From positions 1-26,418 of the forward strand of contig DASXCU010000128.1 of NCBI GenBank assembly GCA_036491035.1: 26,418 bases of DNA, in the 5' to 3' direction. The position numbers were made by a program, and so were the translations under genes. Every line of letters starts with the position of its first letter. Positions within the stretch are counted from its first letter, which is position 1. Below, piece by piece: positions 1-7,379 of the stretch. This DNA is from Galbitalea sp036491035. Lineage in GTDB: Bacteria > Actinomycetota > Actinomycetes > Actinomycetales > Microbacteriaceae. Below the pieces are notes generated by a model. That model did not search any database, was not told where the DNA came from, and worked only from the letters and a program-made list of their open reading frames with translations.

Positions 1-474
1 GCGGCGTTCCCGAACGGGCATCCGCGGTCGCGGTCGATCCAGCAGGATCTCGACACGCTGCTGGCCAAGCAGGCTGCCGGGGCCAACCTCGCGATCACGC
101 AGCTGTTCTTCCACGCCGACGAGTTCCTCAGCTTCGTTTCGCTCGCACGCGAGGCGGGCGTAACAATGCGCATCCTTCCTGGAATCATGCCCATCGTGTC
201 GCCGGCGCGGCTGCACCGGATCGTCGAGCTCATCGAGGAGACGCTGCCCGAGGACCTGCTCGCCGAGCTGGTCGCGGCCGAAACCCCGGAGCGGCAGTAC
301 GCGGTGGGTATTGCCCACGCGACGCGGCTCTCACTCGAACTTCTAGAGGGCGGGGCATCCGGCCTGCACTTCTGCACCTACAACAAACACGAAGCCGTTC
401 TCGACGTCCTGGACGCCGTCGGCATCCAAACGAAACCATCAACCAGCGCAACCGCAACCAAGGAGCACGCATGA
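1..474 (+). CDS. metF: Methylenetetrahydrofolate reductase, 3' part
   Basis: This is the C-terminal 157 codons of 5,10-methylenetetrahydrofolate reductase; the gene begins before the window. The flavoenzyme makes the 5-methyl-THF used by methionine synthase. The open frame runs from base 1 to a TGA at 472-474. Family-typical segments are visible: an F-P-x-G-H-P stretch near the window start, a segment ITQLFF around codons 36-41, then LPGIMPI and a C-terminal GLHFCTYN segment. The tail after GIQTKPS is short and of low complexity. Its stop overlaps the metE start by 4 bp (ATGA at 471-474), so the two are surely co-transcribed and work on consecutive steps. Upstream control, for example a cobalamin or SAM element, would lie outside the window. 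Confidence 0.95.
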   Translation, partial: AAFPNGHPRSRSIQQDLDTLLAKQAAGANLAITQLFFHADEFLSFVSLAREAGVTMRILPGIMPIVSPARLHRIVELIEETLPEDLLAELVAAETPERQYAVGIAHATRLSLELLEGGASGLHFCTYNKHEAVLDVLDAVGIQTKPSTSATATKEHA

Positions 475-2783
475 GCACGACCCCATTTCCGACCGGCACG
501 ATTCTCGGGTACCCGCGCATCGGCCGTCGCCGCGAACTGAAGAAGGCCGTCGAGTCGTTCTGGGCGGGCACGATCACGGCGGACGAGCTGGAGGCCACGG
601 CCGCCGGCCTTCGCACCGCGACGCGCGAGCGCCTAGTGGCTCTTGGCCTTGACAAGAACAACTCCTCGATCCCGGAGGCGTTCTCCTACTACGACCAGGT
701 GCTCGACACCGCGGTCACGGTCGGCGCCGTGCCGACGCGCTTCGCGTCGCTGGTAAAGGCCGATGGCTCGGTCGACCTGGCGGGCTATTTCACGATCGCG
801 CGCGGTGAGGGCGACAACGTCCCCGCCGAGATGACGAAGTGGTTCGACTCGAACTACCACTACCTGGTGCCGGAGATCGGCCCGGAGACGGCCTTCTCAC
901 TGGCGTCTGACCGTCGCGTCCGCGAGGTCGCGGAGGCGACGGCGTCCGGCTACCGCACGCGTCCGGTCCTCGTCGGCCCGGTCACCTTCCTGCTGCTGAG
1001 CAAGCCGAGCGAGGGCGCGCCGGAGGGCTATTCGCCGCTCGACCGTCTCGACGACCTGCTTCCCGTCTATGCGGAGCTCCTCGCCGCACTCTTCGCCGCC
1101 GGCGCCGAGTGGGTTCAGCTCGAGGAGCCCGGACTCGTCAGCGAGAGCATCGAGGTGCCCCGCGCCGCGGTTCTCGCGGCAACCAGGAAGGCTTACGACC
1201 TGCTGTCCGCTGTTGCGACCCGCCCGCAGATCTTCGTCGCGGCCCCGTACGGCAGCCTGGATGACGCACTCCCCGTCCTCGGCGAGACCGGCGTCGAGGC
1301 GATCGGCCTCGACCTCGTTCGCGGCGCCGTGCCGACGGCTTTCTCGACCGACAAGGTGCTCGTCGGCGGTGTCATCGACGGCCATAACATCTGGCGCGGC
1401 GACCTCGCCGGAGCGTGGGAGAAGCTCGAGTCGCTCAAGGCACTCAGCCCGAATGTCGCCGTGTCGTCGTCCACCAGCCTGTTCCACACTCCGCACGACG
1501 TCGATGACGAGCCGTCGCTCGACGCCCGGCTGAAGACGTGGCTGGCATTCGCCGACCAGAAGGTCGGGCAGGTCGCCACGCTCGCTGCCGGTCTCGACCA
1601 CGGAAAGGCAAAGATCCAGCCCGAGCTGGATGCCGCCACCGCCGCCCTCGACGACCGTCACGACGCTCCGGGAGTGCGCGACGGCAAGGTACGCCTCCGC
1701 GCCGCCGAGCTGACTCCCGCGGATTTCGCGCGCAGTGATTACGCGGGCCGTCTTGCGGCTCAGGATGCGGCGCTCGGTCTGCCTCCGCTGCCCACGACGA
1801 CCATCGGTTCCTTCCCGCAGACCGGCGACATCCGCCGCGAGCGCGCTCGGTTCGCGAAGGGCGAGATCACCGAGGGTGAGTACGTCGGCGCGATGCAGGA
1901 CGAGATCAAGCGCGTCGTCGACCTGCAGGAGGAGATCGGCCTCGATGTGCTCGTGCACGGCGAGCCCGAGCGCAACGACATGGTGCAGTACTTCGCCGAG
2001 AACCTCGACGGCTTTGCCGTCACCGAGAACGGGTGGGTCCAGTCCTACGGCAGCCGCTGCACGCGTCCGTCGCTGCTCTGGGGCGACGTCTCACGCCCGG
2101 CACCCATCACGGTCGGCTGGTCGACGTTCACGCAGAGTCTCACGGAGAAGCCGGTGAAGGGCATGCTCACGGGGCCCGTGACCATCCTGGCCTGGAGCTT
2201 CGTTCGCGACGACCAGCCATTGCGCGACACCGCGAACCAGGTCGCGCTGGCGCTGCGCGACGAGATCGAAGACCTCGAGAAGGCCGGCATCAAGGTCATC
2301 CAGGTCGACGAGCCCGCCCTGCGCGAGCTGCTGCCACTGAAGAAGAAGGACCAGGCCGACTACCTCGACTGGTCGGTTGGCGCGTTCCGGCTCGCAACGG
2401 CCGGTGTCGAGGACAAGACGCAGATCCACACCCACCTCTGCTACTCGGAGTTCGGTGTCGTCATCGATGCCATCAACGGGCTCGACGCGGACGTAACGTC
2501 GATCGAGGCGGCGCGTTCGAAGATGGATGTCGTTCCGGACATCGAGCGCAGCGGCTTCGCTCGCGGGATCGGCCCGGGCGTCTACGACATCCACTCGCCG
2601 CGCGTTCCGTCCGTCAAGGAGGTCACCGAGCTGCTCGAGATCGCGCTCGCATCGATCCCGGAGAAGCAGGTGTGGGTGAACCCCGACTGCGGTCTGAAGA
2701 CCCGCGGCTACACCGAAACGGTCGAGTCGCTGAAGAACATCCTCGAGGCGACGCGCGCCGTCCGGGCGAAGGCGTCCGTCTAG
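471..2783 (+). CDS. metE: Cobalamin-independent methionine synthase
   Basis: 5-methyltetrahydropteroyltriglutamate-homocysteine methyltransferase, 770 aa, close to the usual length of about 755-770. It transfers the methyl group from 5-methyl-THF(Glu)n to homocysteine in the cytosol. The protein has two related barrel domains: an N-terminal half (about 1-420, beginning LGYPRIGRRRELK) and a catalytic C-terminal half (about 440-765, beginning TTTIGSFPQT). The zinc ligands can be placed: H655 and C657 in IHTHLCYSEF, E679 in SIEAARS, and C740 in NPDCGLKTRGY; the spacing equals that of the E. coli enzyme (H641, C643, E665, C726) shifted by 14. The ATG start follows an AAGGAG ribosome site and overlaps the metF stop. 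Long open frames on the other strand here are codon-bias shadows. Confidence 0.98.
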   Translation: MSTTPFPTGTILGYPRIGRRRELKKAVESFWAGTITADELEATAAGLRTATRERLVALGLDKNNSSIPEAFSYYDQVLDTAVTVGAVPTRFASLVKADGSVDLAGYFTIARGEGDNVPAEMTKWFDSNYHYLVPEIGPETAFSLASDRRVREVAEATASGYRTRPVLVGPVTFLLLSKPSEGAPEGYSPLDRLDDLLPVYAELLAALFAAGAEWVQLEEPGLVSESIEVPRAAVLAATRKAYDLLSAVATRPQIFVAAPYGSLDDALPVLGETGVEAIGLDLVRGAVPTAFSTDKVLVGGVIDGHNIWRGDLAGAWEKLESLKALSPNVAVSSSTSLFHTPHDVDDEPSLDARLKTWLAFADQKVGQVATLAAGLDHGKAKIQPELDAATAALDDRHDAPGVRDGKVRLRAAELTPADFARSDYAGRLAAQDAALGLPPLPTTTIGSFPQTGDIRRERARFAKGEITEGEYVGAMQDEIKRVVDLQEEIGLDVLVHGEPERNDMVQYFAENLDGFAVTENGWVQSYGSRCTRPSLLWGDVSRPAPITVGWSTFTQSLTEKPVKGMLTGPVTILAWSFVRDDQPLRDTANQVALALRDEIEDLEKAGIKVIQVDEPALRELLPLKKKDQADYLDWSVGAFRLATAGVEDKTQIHTHLCYSEFGVVIDAINGLDADVTSIEAARSKMDVVPDIERSGFARGIGPGVYDIHSPRVPSVKEVTELLEIALASIPEKQVWVNPDCGLKTRGYTETVESLKNILEATRAVRAKASV

Positions 2784-2802
2784 CGCGGCTCGTCCGCTCC
2801 GC

Positions 2803-2893
2803 CGGTGGCGGGAGAAACGGTACCGCGGCGGGAGTAGCTACTCCCGCCGCGTGCTCACGTCTCCCGCCACGGATGCAGGTTCTCCCGCCACCG
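2803..2893. repeat. Nested inverted repeats with GGCGGGAG cores
   Basis: Between metE and the convergent exporter gene lies a 28 bp perfect palindrome (2824-2851; arm CGCGGCGGGAGTAG). It is flanked by a second perfect inverted repeat with 14-nt arms (2803-2816, CGGTGGCGGGAGAA, and its complement at 2880-2893). A further TCTCCCGCCAC sits at 2860-2870. The core GGCGGGAG or its complement therefore occurs five times in 91 bp. It could act as a bidirectional terminator for the two converging genes, although there is no T-run, or it could be a copy of a dispersed REP-like element. The repeats are seen directly; the role is inference. Confidence 0.8.
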
Positions 2894-2906
2894 CGGAGGC
2901 GAGTGG

Positions 2907-3542
2907 TTAAAAACGCGACTCGGAGGCGACGATCGCTCCGAACGCGACGAGGATCGAACCGGTGACGCGGTCGATGATGCGCTCCACGCGCGGTGAGTTC
3001 AGCCAGCGGCGCAGAGCGTTCGCCCCGTAGATGAGTACCGCAAACCACAGGATGGATTCGGCGTCGTGGACGAGGGCGAGAAGGATGCCCATCCAGACCG
3101 GTGCTACGCCGACCGCCAGGAACTGGGGGATGGTCGCGATGTAGAAGACGCCGACTTTGGGGTTGAGCAGGTTGTTCAGTAGGCCCCGCACAAACGCGGC
3201 GTGTATCGACCCGCCGGGGCGCTCCGTGGCGGGTAACTCGTGCACGCCCTTGCGGAAACTCACGACGATCAACCGGACTCCGAGAAACACCATGTACGCC
3301 GCCCCGGCGAGCTTCAACAGCGTGAAGGCGAGTTCGGATGCTGCCAGCAGCGCAGACGCGCCAACGGCGGCGGCGATGCCCCAAATGAGTGCGCCGGTGC
3401 CGATGCCGACGGCCGACGCCCACGCGTGAAGTTTGCCCTGGGTCAGCGCGGCCCGCAGGATGAGCGCGGTGTCCAGACCCGGAATGAGCGTGATCACGCC
3501 GGCGACCAGCGCGAAGCCTAGTAGCGCCTGGGCCAGTGTCAT
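2907..3542 (-). CDS. LysE/RhtB family amino-acid exporter-like protein
   Basis: A 211-aa hydrophobic protein with about six predicted membrane segments, matching the LysE/RhtB/CadD superfamily of small-solute exporters (usual length 195-235). The N-terminal helix ends in IPGLDTALILRAALTQG, the position of the family's P-G-P-D-like loop, here PGLD. The next helix is GIGTGALIWGIAAAVG, and KLAGAAYMVFLGVRLI is the typical third segment. A more hydrophilic loop follows near residues 97-115, then LLNNLLNPKVGVFYIATIPQFL, also family-typical. The start is ATG at 3542 with only a weak ribosome site. It lies 36 bp downstream of lexA on the same strand and may be read from lexA or from its own promoter. 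The substrate cannot be told from sequence. Confidence 0.88.
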   Translation of the reverse strand: MTLAQALLGFALVAGVITLIPGLDTALILRAALTQGKLHAWASAVGIGTGALIWGIAAAVGASALLAASELAFTLLKLAGAAYMVFLGVRLIVVSFRKGVHELPATERPGGSIHAAFVRGLLNNLLNPKVGVFYIATIPQFLAVGVAPVWMGILLALVHDAESILWFAVLIYGANALRRWLNSPRVERIIDRVTGSILVAFGAIVASESRF

Positions 3543-3578
3543 GGCACCAGTCTGGTGGGTCCGCCCCCGGCGGGATAG

Positions 3579-4247
3579 CTACACGCTGCGCAGGACCGCG
3601 GTGACCTTGCCGAGGATGGTCGCGAAGTCGCCGAGGATCGGCTCGAAGCTCGTGTTGCGGGGGAGCAGCCAAGTGTGCCCGTCGCGCTGACGGAACACCT
3701 TGACGGTTGCTTCCTCGTCGAGCATCGCCGCGACGATGTCACCATTCTCCGCGTGCTGCTGAGGATGAACGACAACCCAGTCGCCATCGCAGATCGCCGC
3801 ATCGATCATCGAGTCGCCGACGACCTTCAACATGAACAGCTCGCCCTTGCCGACGATCTGCCGGGGGAGAGGGAAGACTTCTTCGATGTGCTGCTCCGCC
3901 GTGATCGGGATACCGGCGGCGATGCGGCCGACGAGCGGCACCATAACCGCGTCTCCGAAGGACGGGGTGGAAACAGTGGCGTCTTCGGAACGGGGCAGAT
4001 CGATCAGGATCTCCATCGCGCGCGGACGGTTCGGGTCGCGACGGAGGTAGCCACTGAGCTCGAGCTGGTTGAGCTGGTGGGTGACGCTCGAAAGAGAGGA
4101 GAGCCCGACGGCGTCGCCGATTTCACGCATGCTCGGCGGATAGCCGCGGGAATCGAGCGAAACCTGAATGGCTTCGAGAATCGCCTGCTGCTTGTCACTC
4201 AGGCTCGTACGTCGACGAGTTGAGGGACGCTCGGCTGCTTCATCCAC
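3579..4247 (-). CDS. lexA: SOS repressor LexA
   Basis: Transcriptional repressor and self-cleaving protease of the SOS response, 222 aa with a GTG start at 4247. This start was chosen because AGGGAG lies 7 nt upstream and the length fits the family; the frame stays open further upstream but without family sequence. Residues about 16-80 form the winged helix domain (LSDKQQAILEAI, then SMREIGDAVGLSSLSSVTHQLNQLE, with recognition helix near 50-62). The cleavage site is A111-G112 in GRIAAGIPI, and the Ser-Lys dyad is S146 (GDSM) and K183 (ATVKVF), all intact. It is divergent from a LysM gene, with LexA-box-like sites between them, one of which lies just ahead of its own candidate promoter, so autoregulation is likely. 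Confidence 0.97.
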   Translation of the reverse strand: MDEAAERPSTRRRTSLSDKQQAILEAIQVSLDSRGYPPSMREIGDAVGLSSLSSVTHQLNQLELSGYLRRDPNRPRAMEILIDLPRSEDATVSTPSFGDAVMVPLVGRIAAGIPITAEQHIEEVFPLPRQIVGKGELFMLKVVGDSMIDAAICDGDWVVVHPQQHAENGDIVAAMLDEEATVKVFRQRDGHTWLLPRNTSFEPILGDFATILGKVTAVLRSV

Positions 4248-4340
4248 TTGGTTTCTCCCTGCGGTGCGGTTCAAATGTCGGTGGCCGCTGGTTATCTGAA
4301 TCCAGCAACAATCGAAACTGTATCCGTTTAGGGGCTCAAA

Positions 4341-4356
4341 AGAAACACCTGTTCGA
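4341..4356 (-). promoter_or_regulatory. LexA (SOS) box, lexA side
   Basis: On the minus strand the sequence reads TCGAACAGGTGTTTCT. It has a perfect TCGAAC half-site and matches 9 of the 12 fixed positions of the actinobacterial SOS consensus TCGAACnnnnGTTCGA. It lies 94 nt upstream of the lexA start, just ahead of the candidate leftward -10 at 4322-4317, so bound LexA would cover the -35 region. This fits lexA autorepression. Confidence 0.65.
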
Positions 4357-4397
4357 GTGTGTCGGCGAAAAAGTCGTCTCCATGTTCGAATATCGGC

Positions 4398-4426
4398 TTG
4401 CATTTTCGAATAATCGAAGATACGTT
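4398..4426 (+). promoter_or_regulatory. Promoter of the LysM gene, overlapped by a LexA box
   Basis: A TTGCAT -35 (4398-4403), a 17 bp spacer and a TACGTT -10 (4421-4426) form a good sigma-70-type promoter reading right. The expected transcript has a 5' leader of about 120 nt before the ATG at 4552. The LexA-like box at 4414-4429 covers the whole -10, which is the classic arrangement for SOS repression. Confidence 0.65.
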
Positions 4427-4429
4427 CGG
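4414..4429 (+). promoter_or_regulatory. LexA (SOS) box, LysM side
   Basis: TCGAAGATACGTTCGG matches 10 of the 12 fixed positions of the actinobacterial SOS consensus TCGAACnnnnGTTCGA, with one change in each half-site. It spans the -10 hexamer of the rightward promoter. Binding by LexA is inference. Confidence 0.7.
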
Positions 4430-4551
4430 TACAAAGCTTCGCATCCGGTGACGGTGTTCCGCTCCCGGCCGAGCGGCCACCGCACCGGATGCGAGAACCA
4501 AGCAGTCCTGAGCAAAAAGCAAGTGCAGTTGACACGTAGAGGGAGAACACA

Positions 4552-4950
4552 ATGAGCGCGATCATCGCAGGCGGCTATTCGTCCAACTCATACGCGCCGG
4601 TCTCCTCCTACGCGGCTGTCTCCTCCTACGCGGCTGTTGGGCGTTCGCGCCTTCGCATGACGAAGCGTGGTCGCACGCTTCTCCTCACCATCATCGCGGC
4701 ACCGCTGGTCGCTGCGGCTCTCTTCTTCGGGATCAACGCTGGCGGCGCAACCGCGACCAGCTCGTCGACTCCGCTGGCGAAGGTCACCGTCGTCAACGGC
4801 GAGACTCTCTGGGCCGTCGCGAAGCAGATCGCGCCCGCGTCCGACCCCCGTGACGTGATCGCTGACATCATGTCGGTGAACAACATGAGCTCGGCCGACA
4901 TCTACCCCGGCGAGCACCTGAGCATCCCCGCGAAGTACTCGCACTCGTAA
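4552..4950 (+). CDS. Membrane-anchored LysM protein, candidate SOS division inhibitor
   Basis: A 132-aa protein: a Ser/Tyr/Ala-rich N-terminal tail (1-30), a basic stretch (RSRLRMTKRGR, about 31-41), one membrane segment (about 42-62), a short linker, and a C-terminal LysM domain (about 76-128; VTVVNGETLWAVAKQIAP ... VNNMSSADIYPGEHLSIP). The N-terminus is therefore cytoplasmic and LysM faces the wall, where it should bind peptidoglycan. Small LysM proteins divergent from lexA are known SOS-induced cell-division inhibitors or wall-acting proteins (YneA in Bacillus, Rv2719c in Mycobacterium; DivS holds the same position in Corynebacterium). Position, topology and the LexA box over its promoter support the same role here, but this is inference. 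Start: ATG after GAGGGAGAA. The tail holds an exact 18 bp tandem duplication. Confidence 0.85.
   Translation: MSAIIAGGYSSNSYAPVSSYAAVSSYAAVGRSRLRMTKRGRTLLLTIIAAPLVAAALFFGINAGGATATSSSTPLAKVTVVNGETLWAVAKQIAPASDPRDVIADIMSVNNMSSADIYPGEHLSIPAKYSHS
4600..4635 (+). repeat. Exact 18 bp tandem duplication inside the LysM gene
   Basis: The 18-mer GTCTCCTCCTACGCGGCT occurs twice in direct succession (4600-4617 and 4618-4635), duplicating the hexapeptide SSYAAV in the cytoplasmic tail of the LysM protein. A degenerate earlier copy (SNSYAPV) precedes it. It is in frame, so copy-number change would lengthen or shorten the tail without breaking the gene. Confidence 0.9.
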
Positions 4951-5000
4951 TCGACGCTGACGCGGGCGGTTCTCGCGTAAGACCAGGGGCGACATCCACT

Positions 5001-5006
5001 TAAGAT
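5001..5006 (+). promoter_or_regulatory. -10 box for apparently leaderless hisC
   Basis: TAAGAT fits the actinobacterial TAnnnT -10 pattern and ends 6 nt before the GTG start of hisC, with no Shine-Dalgarno sequence between them. Transcription would start at or next to the start codon. No convincing -35 is visible. Confidence 0.5.
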
Positions 5007-5012
5007 TGGGCC

Positions 5013-6125
5013 GTGACCTCACTCGCTGACCTCCCCATCCGGGACGATCTCCGCGGACAGACGCCCTACGGTGCGCCGCAGGAGCACGTGCGTATCCAGC
5101 TCAATGTCAACGAGAACACGCATCCGATCCCGGAGGACGTGGCGGCCGACATCGAATCGTCACTGGCCGCCGCCATCCGCACGGTGAATCGCTACCCGGA
5201 CCGTGAATTCACGAGCCTCCGCGAGAGCCTCGCGAACTATCTCGGCCACGGCCTTGGGATCGACCAGATCTGGGCAGCGAACGGATCCAACGAGATCCTG
5301 CAGCAGTTCCTGCAGGCGTTCGGCGGACCCGGTCGCAGCGTTCTCGGGTTTCGGCCCACCTACTCGATGCACTCGATCATCGCGTCGGGTACCGGTACAC
5401 GCTGGATCGGCGTCGACCGGGACGAGGAGTATCGGATCTCACCCGAGACCGCTGTCGCCGCGATCGAGCGCGAGCACCCCGACGTGGTGTTCTTCTGTTC
5501 GCCCAATAACCCCACCGGCACGCCGTTGCACCTCGACACGATTGTTGCCGCGTACGACGCGACCGACGGGATGGTGCTCGTCGATGAGGCCTACGCCGAG
5601 TTCGCGCCGGCGGAACTGCCCACGGCGCTCAGCCTCCTGGACGGACGCCCGCGCCTGGTCGTCAGCCGGACCATGAGCAAGGCCTTCGCCTTCGCGGGAG
5701 CGCGTGTCGGATATCTTGCCGCCGACCCCGCGGTCACCGATGCGCTGCGCCTCGTGCGCCTGCCCTATCACCTGTCCGCGCTGACGCAGGCGGCCGCCAT
5801 CGCTGCCCTTGCTCACACGAAGGAGATGCTGGCGATGGTCGACGACATCAAGGCGCAACGCAATCGCCTGCTTCGGGAGCTGCCGAAACTCGGATACCCG
5901 GTGCACGACAGCTGGGCGAATTTCGTGATGTTCGGGGGAGTTGCCGATCCGCACGCCCTCTTCGAGGCGCTCCTGGCGAACGACATCATCATCCGCGATC
6001 TCGGCATTCCTCAGTCACTGCGTGTGACGGCCGGAACCGAAGCCGAGACGACCGAATTCCTCGATGTCCTCGCGCGACTCACGGCGGAGGGGCTGCCGTC
6101 CGCTCTCGGTAGGATCGGTGCATGA
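5013..6125 (+). CDS. hisC: Histidinol-phosphate aminotransferase
   Basis: A 370-aa PLP-dependent class I/II aminotransferase that converts imidazole-acetol phosphate to histidinol phosphate, a late step of histidine synthesis, in the cytosol. Family segments in order: IQLNVNENTHPIPEDV near the N-terminus, RYPDREFTSLRESLANYLG, WAANGSNEILQQFLQAFGG (cofactor phosphate binding), FFCSPNNPTGTPL, MVLVDEAYAEF, and SRTMSKAFAFAGARVGY with the Schiff-base lysine at K223. The length is normal. The start is GTG at 5013, with a TAAGAT box 6 nt upstream and no ribosome site, so it is probably translated from a leaderless message. It overlaps hisB by 4 bp and heads the hisC-hisB-hisH-priA operon. Confidence 0.97.
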   Translation: MTSLADLPIRDDLRGQTPYGAPQEHVRIQLNVNENTHPIPEDVAADIESSLAAAIRTVNRYPDREFTSLRESLANYLGHGLGIDQIWAANGSNEILQQFLQAFGGPGRSVLGFRPTYSMHSIIASGTGTRWIGVDRDEEYRISPETAVAAIEREHPDVVFFCSPNNPTGTPLHLDTIVAAYDATDGMVLVDEAYAEFAPAELPTALSLLDGRPRLVVSRTMSKAFAFAGARVGYLAADPAVTDALRLVRLPYHLSALTQAAAIAALAHTKEMLAMVDDIKAQRNRLLRELPKLGYPVHDSWANFVMFGGVADPHALFEALLANDIIIRDLGIPQSLRVTAGTEAETTEFLDVLARLTAEGLPSALGRIGA

Positions 6126-6727
6126 CCAGCGACCGAACCGCGCACCTGACGCGCTCGACGAGCGAGTCAAGCGTCGACCTCACGCTGAATCTCGATGGGA
6201 CGGGCGAGTCGTTGATCGACACGTCCGTGCCGTTCTTCGACCACATGCTGACGGCATTCGCGAAGCACTCGCTCGTGGATCTCACCGTGAAATCGACCGG
6301 CGACACGGCGATCGACATCCACCACACCGTCGAGGACACGGGAATCGTTCTCGGCACGGCCATCGCACAGGCGCTGGGGGATAAGGCAGGCATCTCGCGG
6401 TTCGGCGACGCTCTCGTGCCTCTCGACGATGCCCTGGCGCAGGCCGTCATCGACATCTCCGGACGCCCCTATTTCGTTCACACCGGCGAGCCGGCGGGCT
6501 TCGAGCACCACCTGATCGGCGGCCACTTCACGGGTTCCATGGTTCGCCACGTATTTGAAGCGATCACGTTCAACGCGGGCCTGACCGTACACCTGACCGT
6601 GCTCGCGGGACGAGACCCGCACCACATCGCCGAGGCGGAGTTCAAGGCGTTTGCGCGCGCCTTCCACCAGGCGGTCGCGCTCGATCCTCGGGTCAAGGGC
6701 ATCCCGTCGACCAAGGGTGCGCTCTGA
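6122..6727 (+). CDS. hisB: Imidazoleglycerol-phosphate dehydratase
   Basis: A 201-aa monofunctional HisB, the usual form in actinobacteria and without the phosphatase domain of the E. coli fusion. It dehydrates imidazoleglycerol phosphate to imidazole-acetol phosphate, the substrate of the preceding gene's enzyme. The metal-binding histidine clusters are intact: FFDHMLTAFAKHS, DIHHTVEDTGIVLG, and HHIAEAEFKAFARAFHQA near the C-terminus. It starts with ATG overlapping the hisC stop by 4 bp. A TAGGAT sequence at 6110-6115, inside the hisC 3' end and 6 nt before the ATG, could be a second, internal leaderless promoter, but it may be chance. Confidence 0.97.
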   Translation: MTSDRTAHLTRSTSESSVDLTLNLDGTGESLIDTSVPFFDHMLTAFAKHSLVDLTVKSTGDTAIDIHHTVEDTGIVLGTAIAQALGDKAGISRFGDALVPLDDALAQAVIDISGRPYFVHTGEPAGFEHHLIGGHFTGSMVRHVFEAITFNAGLTVHLTVLAGRDPHHIAEAEFKAFARAFHQAVALDPRVKGIPSTKGAL

Positions 6728-6728
6728 C

Positions 6729-7361
6729 GTGGTCGCTCCCTCCGTCGTGGTCCTGGACTACGGCTCCGGCAACGTTCACTCGGCCGCGAAGGCGCTCGAG
6801 CTCGCGGGCGCAACCGTCGAGCTGACGGCCGACCGGTCTCGAGCCCTTGCCGCCGACGGCCTGGTCGTACCGGGCGTCGGGGCCTTCTCGGCGGTGATGC
6901 AGCAGTTGAATGCCGTTCGCGGCGGCGAACTGATCGAGCGTCGACTGGCCGGCGGCCGTCCGGTGCTCGGTGTCTGCGTGGGCATGCAGGTGATGTTCGA
7001 CAACGGGGTGGAGCGCGGAAACGAGACTCCGGGACTCGGCGAATGGCCGGGCGTCGTGCGCGAGCTCGAGGCGCCGATCCTTCCGCACATGGGCTGGAAC
7101 ACCGTGGATGCGCCAGCGGACTCCGTGCTGTTCGACGGCATCCGGGACCAGCGGTTCTACTTCGTCCACTCGTTTGCGGCCCAGGACTGGGACCTCGACC
7201 CGACCCCGCCCATGAAGCAGGCGAAACTGACCTGGGCCGAGCACGGCGGTCGATTCCTGGCTGCCGTCGAGAACGGTCCGCTCGCCGCCACCCAGTTCCA
7301 TCCGGAGAAGTCCGGGGAACCGGGCATCCGTCTGCTCCGCAACTGGCTCGCGAGCCTGTAA
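6729..7361 (+). CDS. hisH: Imidazole glycerol phosphate synthase, glutaminase subunit
   Basis: A 210-aa class I glutamine amidotransferase that supplies ammonia to HisF for forming imidazoleglycerol phosphate and AICAR. The start was set at GTG 6729, one base after the hisB stop, because the family N-terminus (VVVLDYGSGNVHSAAKALE) begins just after it; the frame is open further upstream but only inside hisB. The catalytic triad is present: C83 in GVCVGMQ, and H191 and E193 in QFHPEKSG. HPHMGWN-like sequence (LPHMGWNTV) is also typical. The partner hisF is not in the window, so the subunits must be encoded apart. Confidence 0.96.
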   Translation: MVAPSVVVLDYGSGNVHSAAKALELAGATVELTADRSRALAADGLVVPGVGAFSAVMQQLNAVRGGELIERRLAGGRPVLGVCVGMQVMFDNGVERGNETPGLGEWPGVVRELEAPILPHMGWNTVDAPADSVLFDGIRDQRFYFVHSFAAQDWDLDPTPPMKQAKLTWAEHGGRFLAAVENGPLAATQFHPEKSGEPGIRLLRNWLASL

Positions 7362-7379
7362 CTCTCCAGAAAGCGCCCG

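Larger units (their letters stand above)
4248..4551. promoter_or_regulatory. Divergent SOS control region lexA / LysM gene
   Basis: This 304 bp gap is less GC-rich than its surroundings and contains no convincing gene. It holds two good and one weaker LexA-box-like sequences (listed separately where supported), a -35/-10 pair for the rightward gene at 4398-4426, and a candidate leftward -10 TACAGT (minus strand, 4322-4317) for lexA. The weaker site is at 4374-4389 (minus strand TCGAACATGGAGACGA, 9 of 12 fixed positions of TCGAACnnnnGTTCGA). An AGAGGGAGAA ribosome site precedes the ATG at 4552. Confidence 0.75.

Noticed and set aside
897..1958. Long open frame of 353 codons on the minus strand inside metE
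   Set aside because: It lies fully within metE, whose zinc ligands and domains are intact; long antisense frames are expected at this GC content, and the translation shows no family.
4220..4555. Open frame of 111 codons on the plus strand between lexA and the LysM gene
   Set aside because: It spans the LexA boxes and promoters, has no ribosome site and its translation is unlike any protein; it ends by overlapping the real start.
3579..4565. A 328-residue version of LexA starting far upstream
   Set aside because: The extra residues show no domain, cross the divergent promoter region and lack a ribosome site; GTG 4247 has AGGGAG upstream and gives the normal length.
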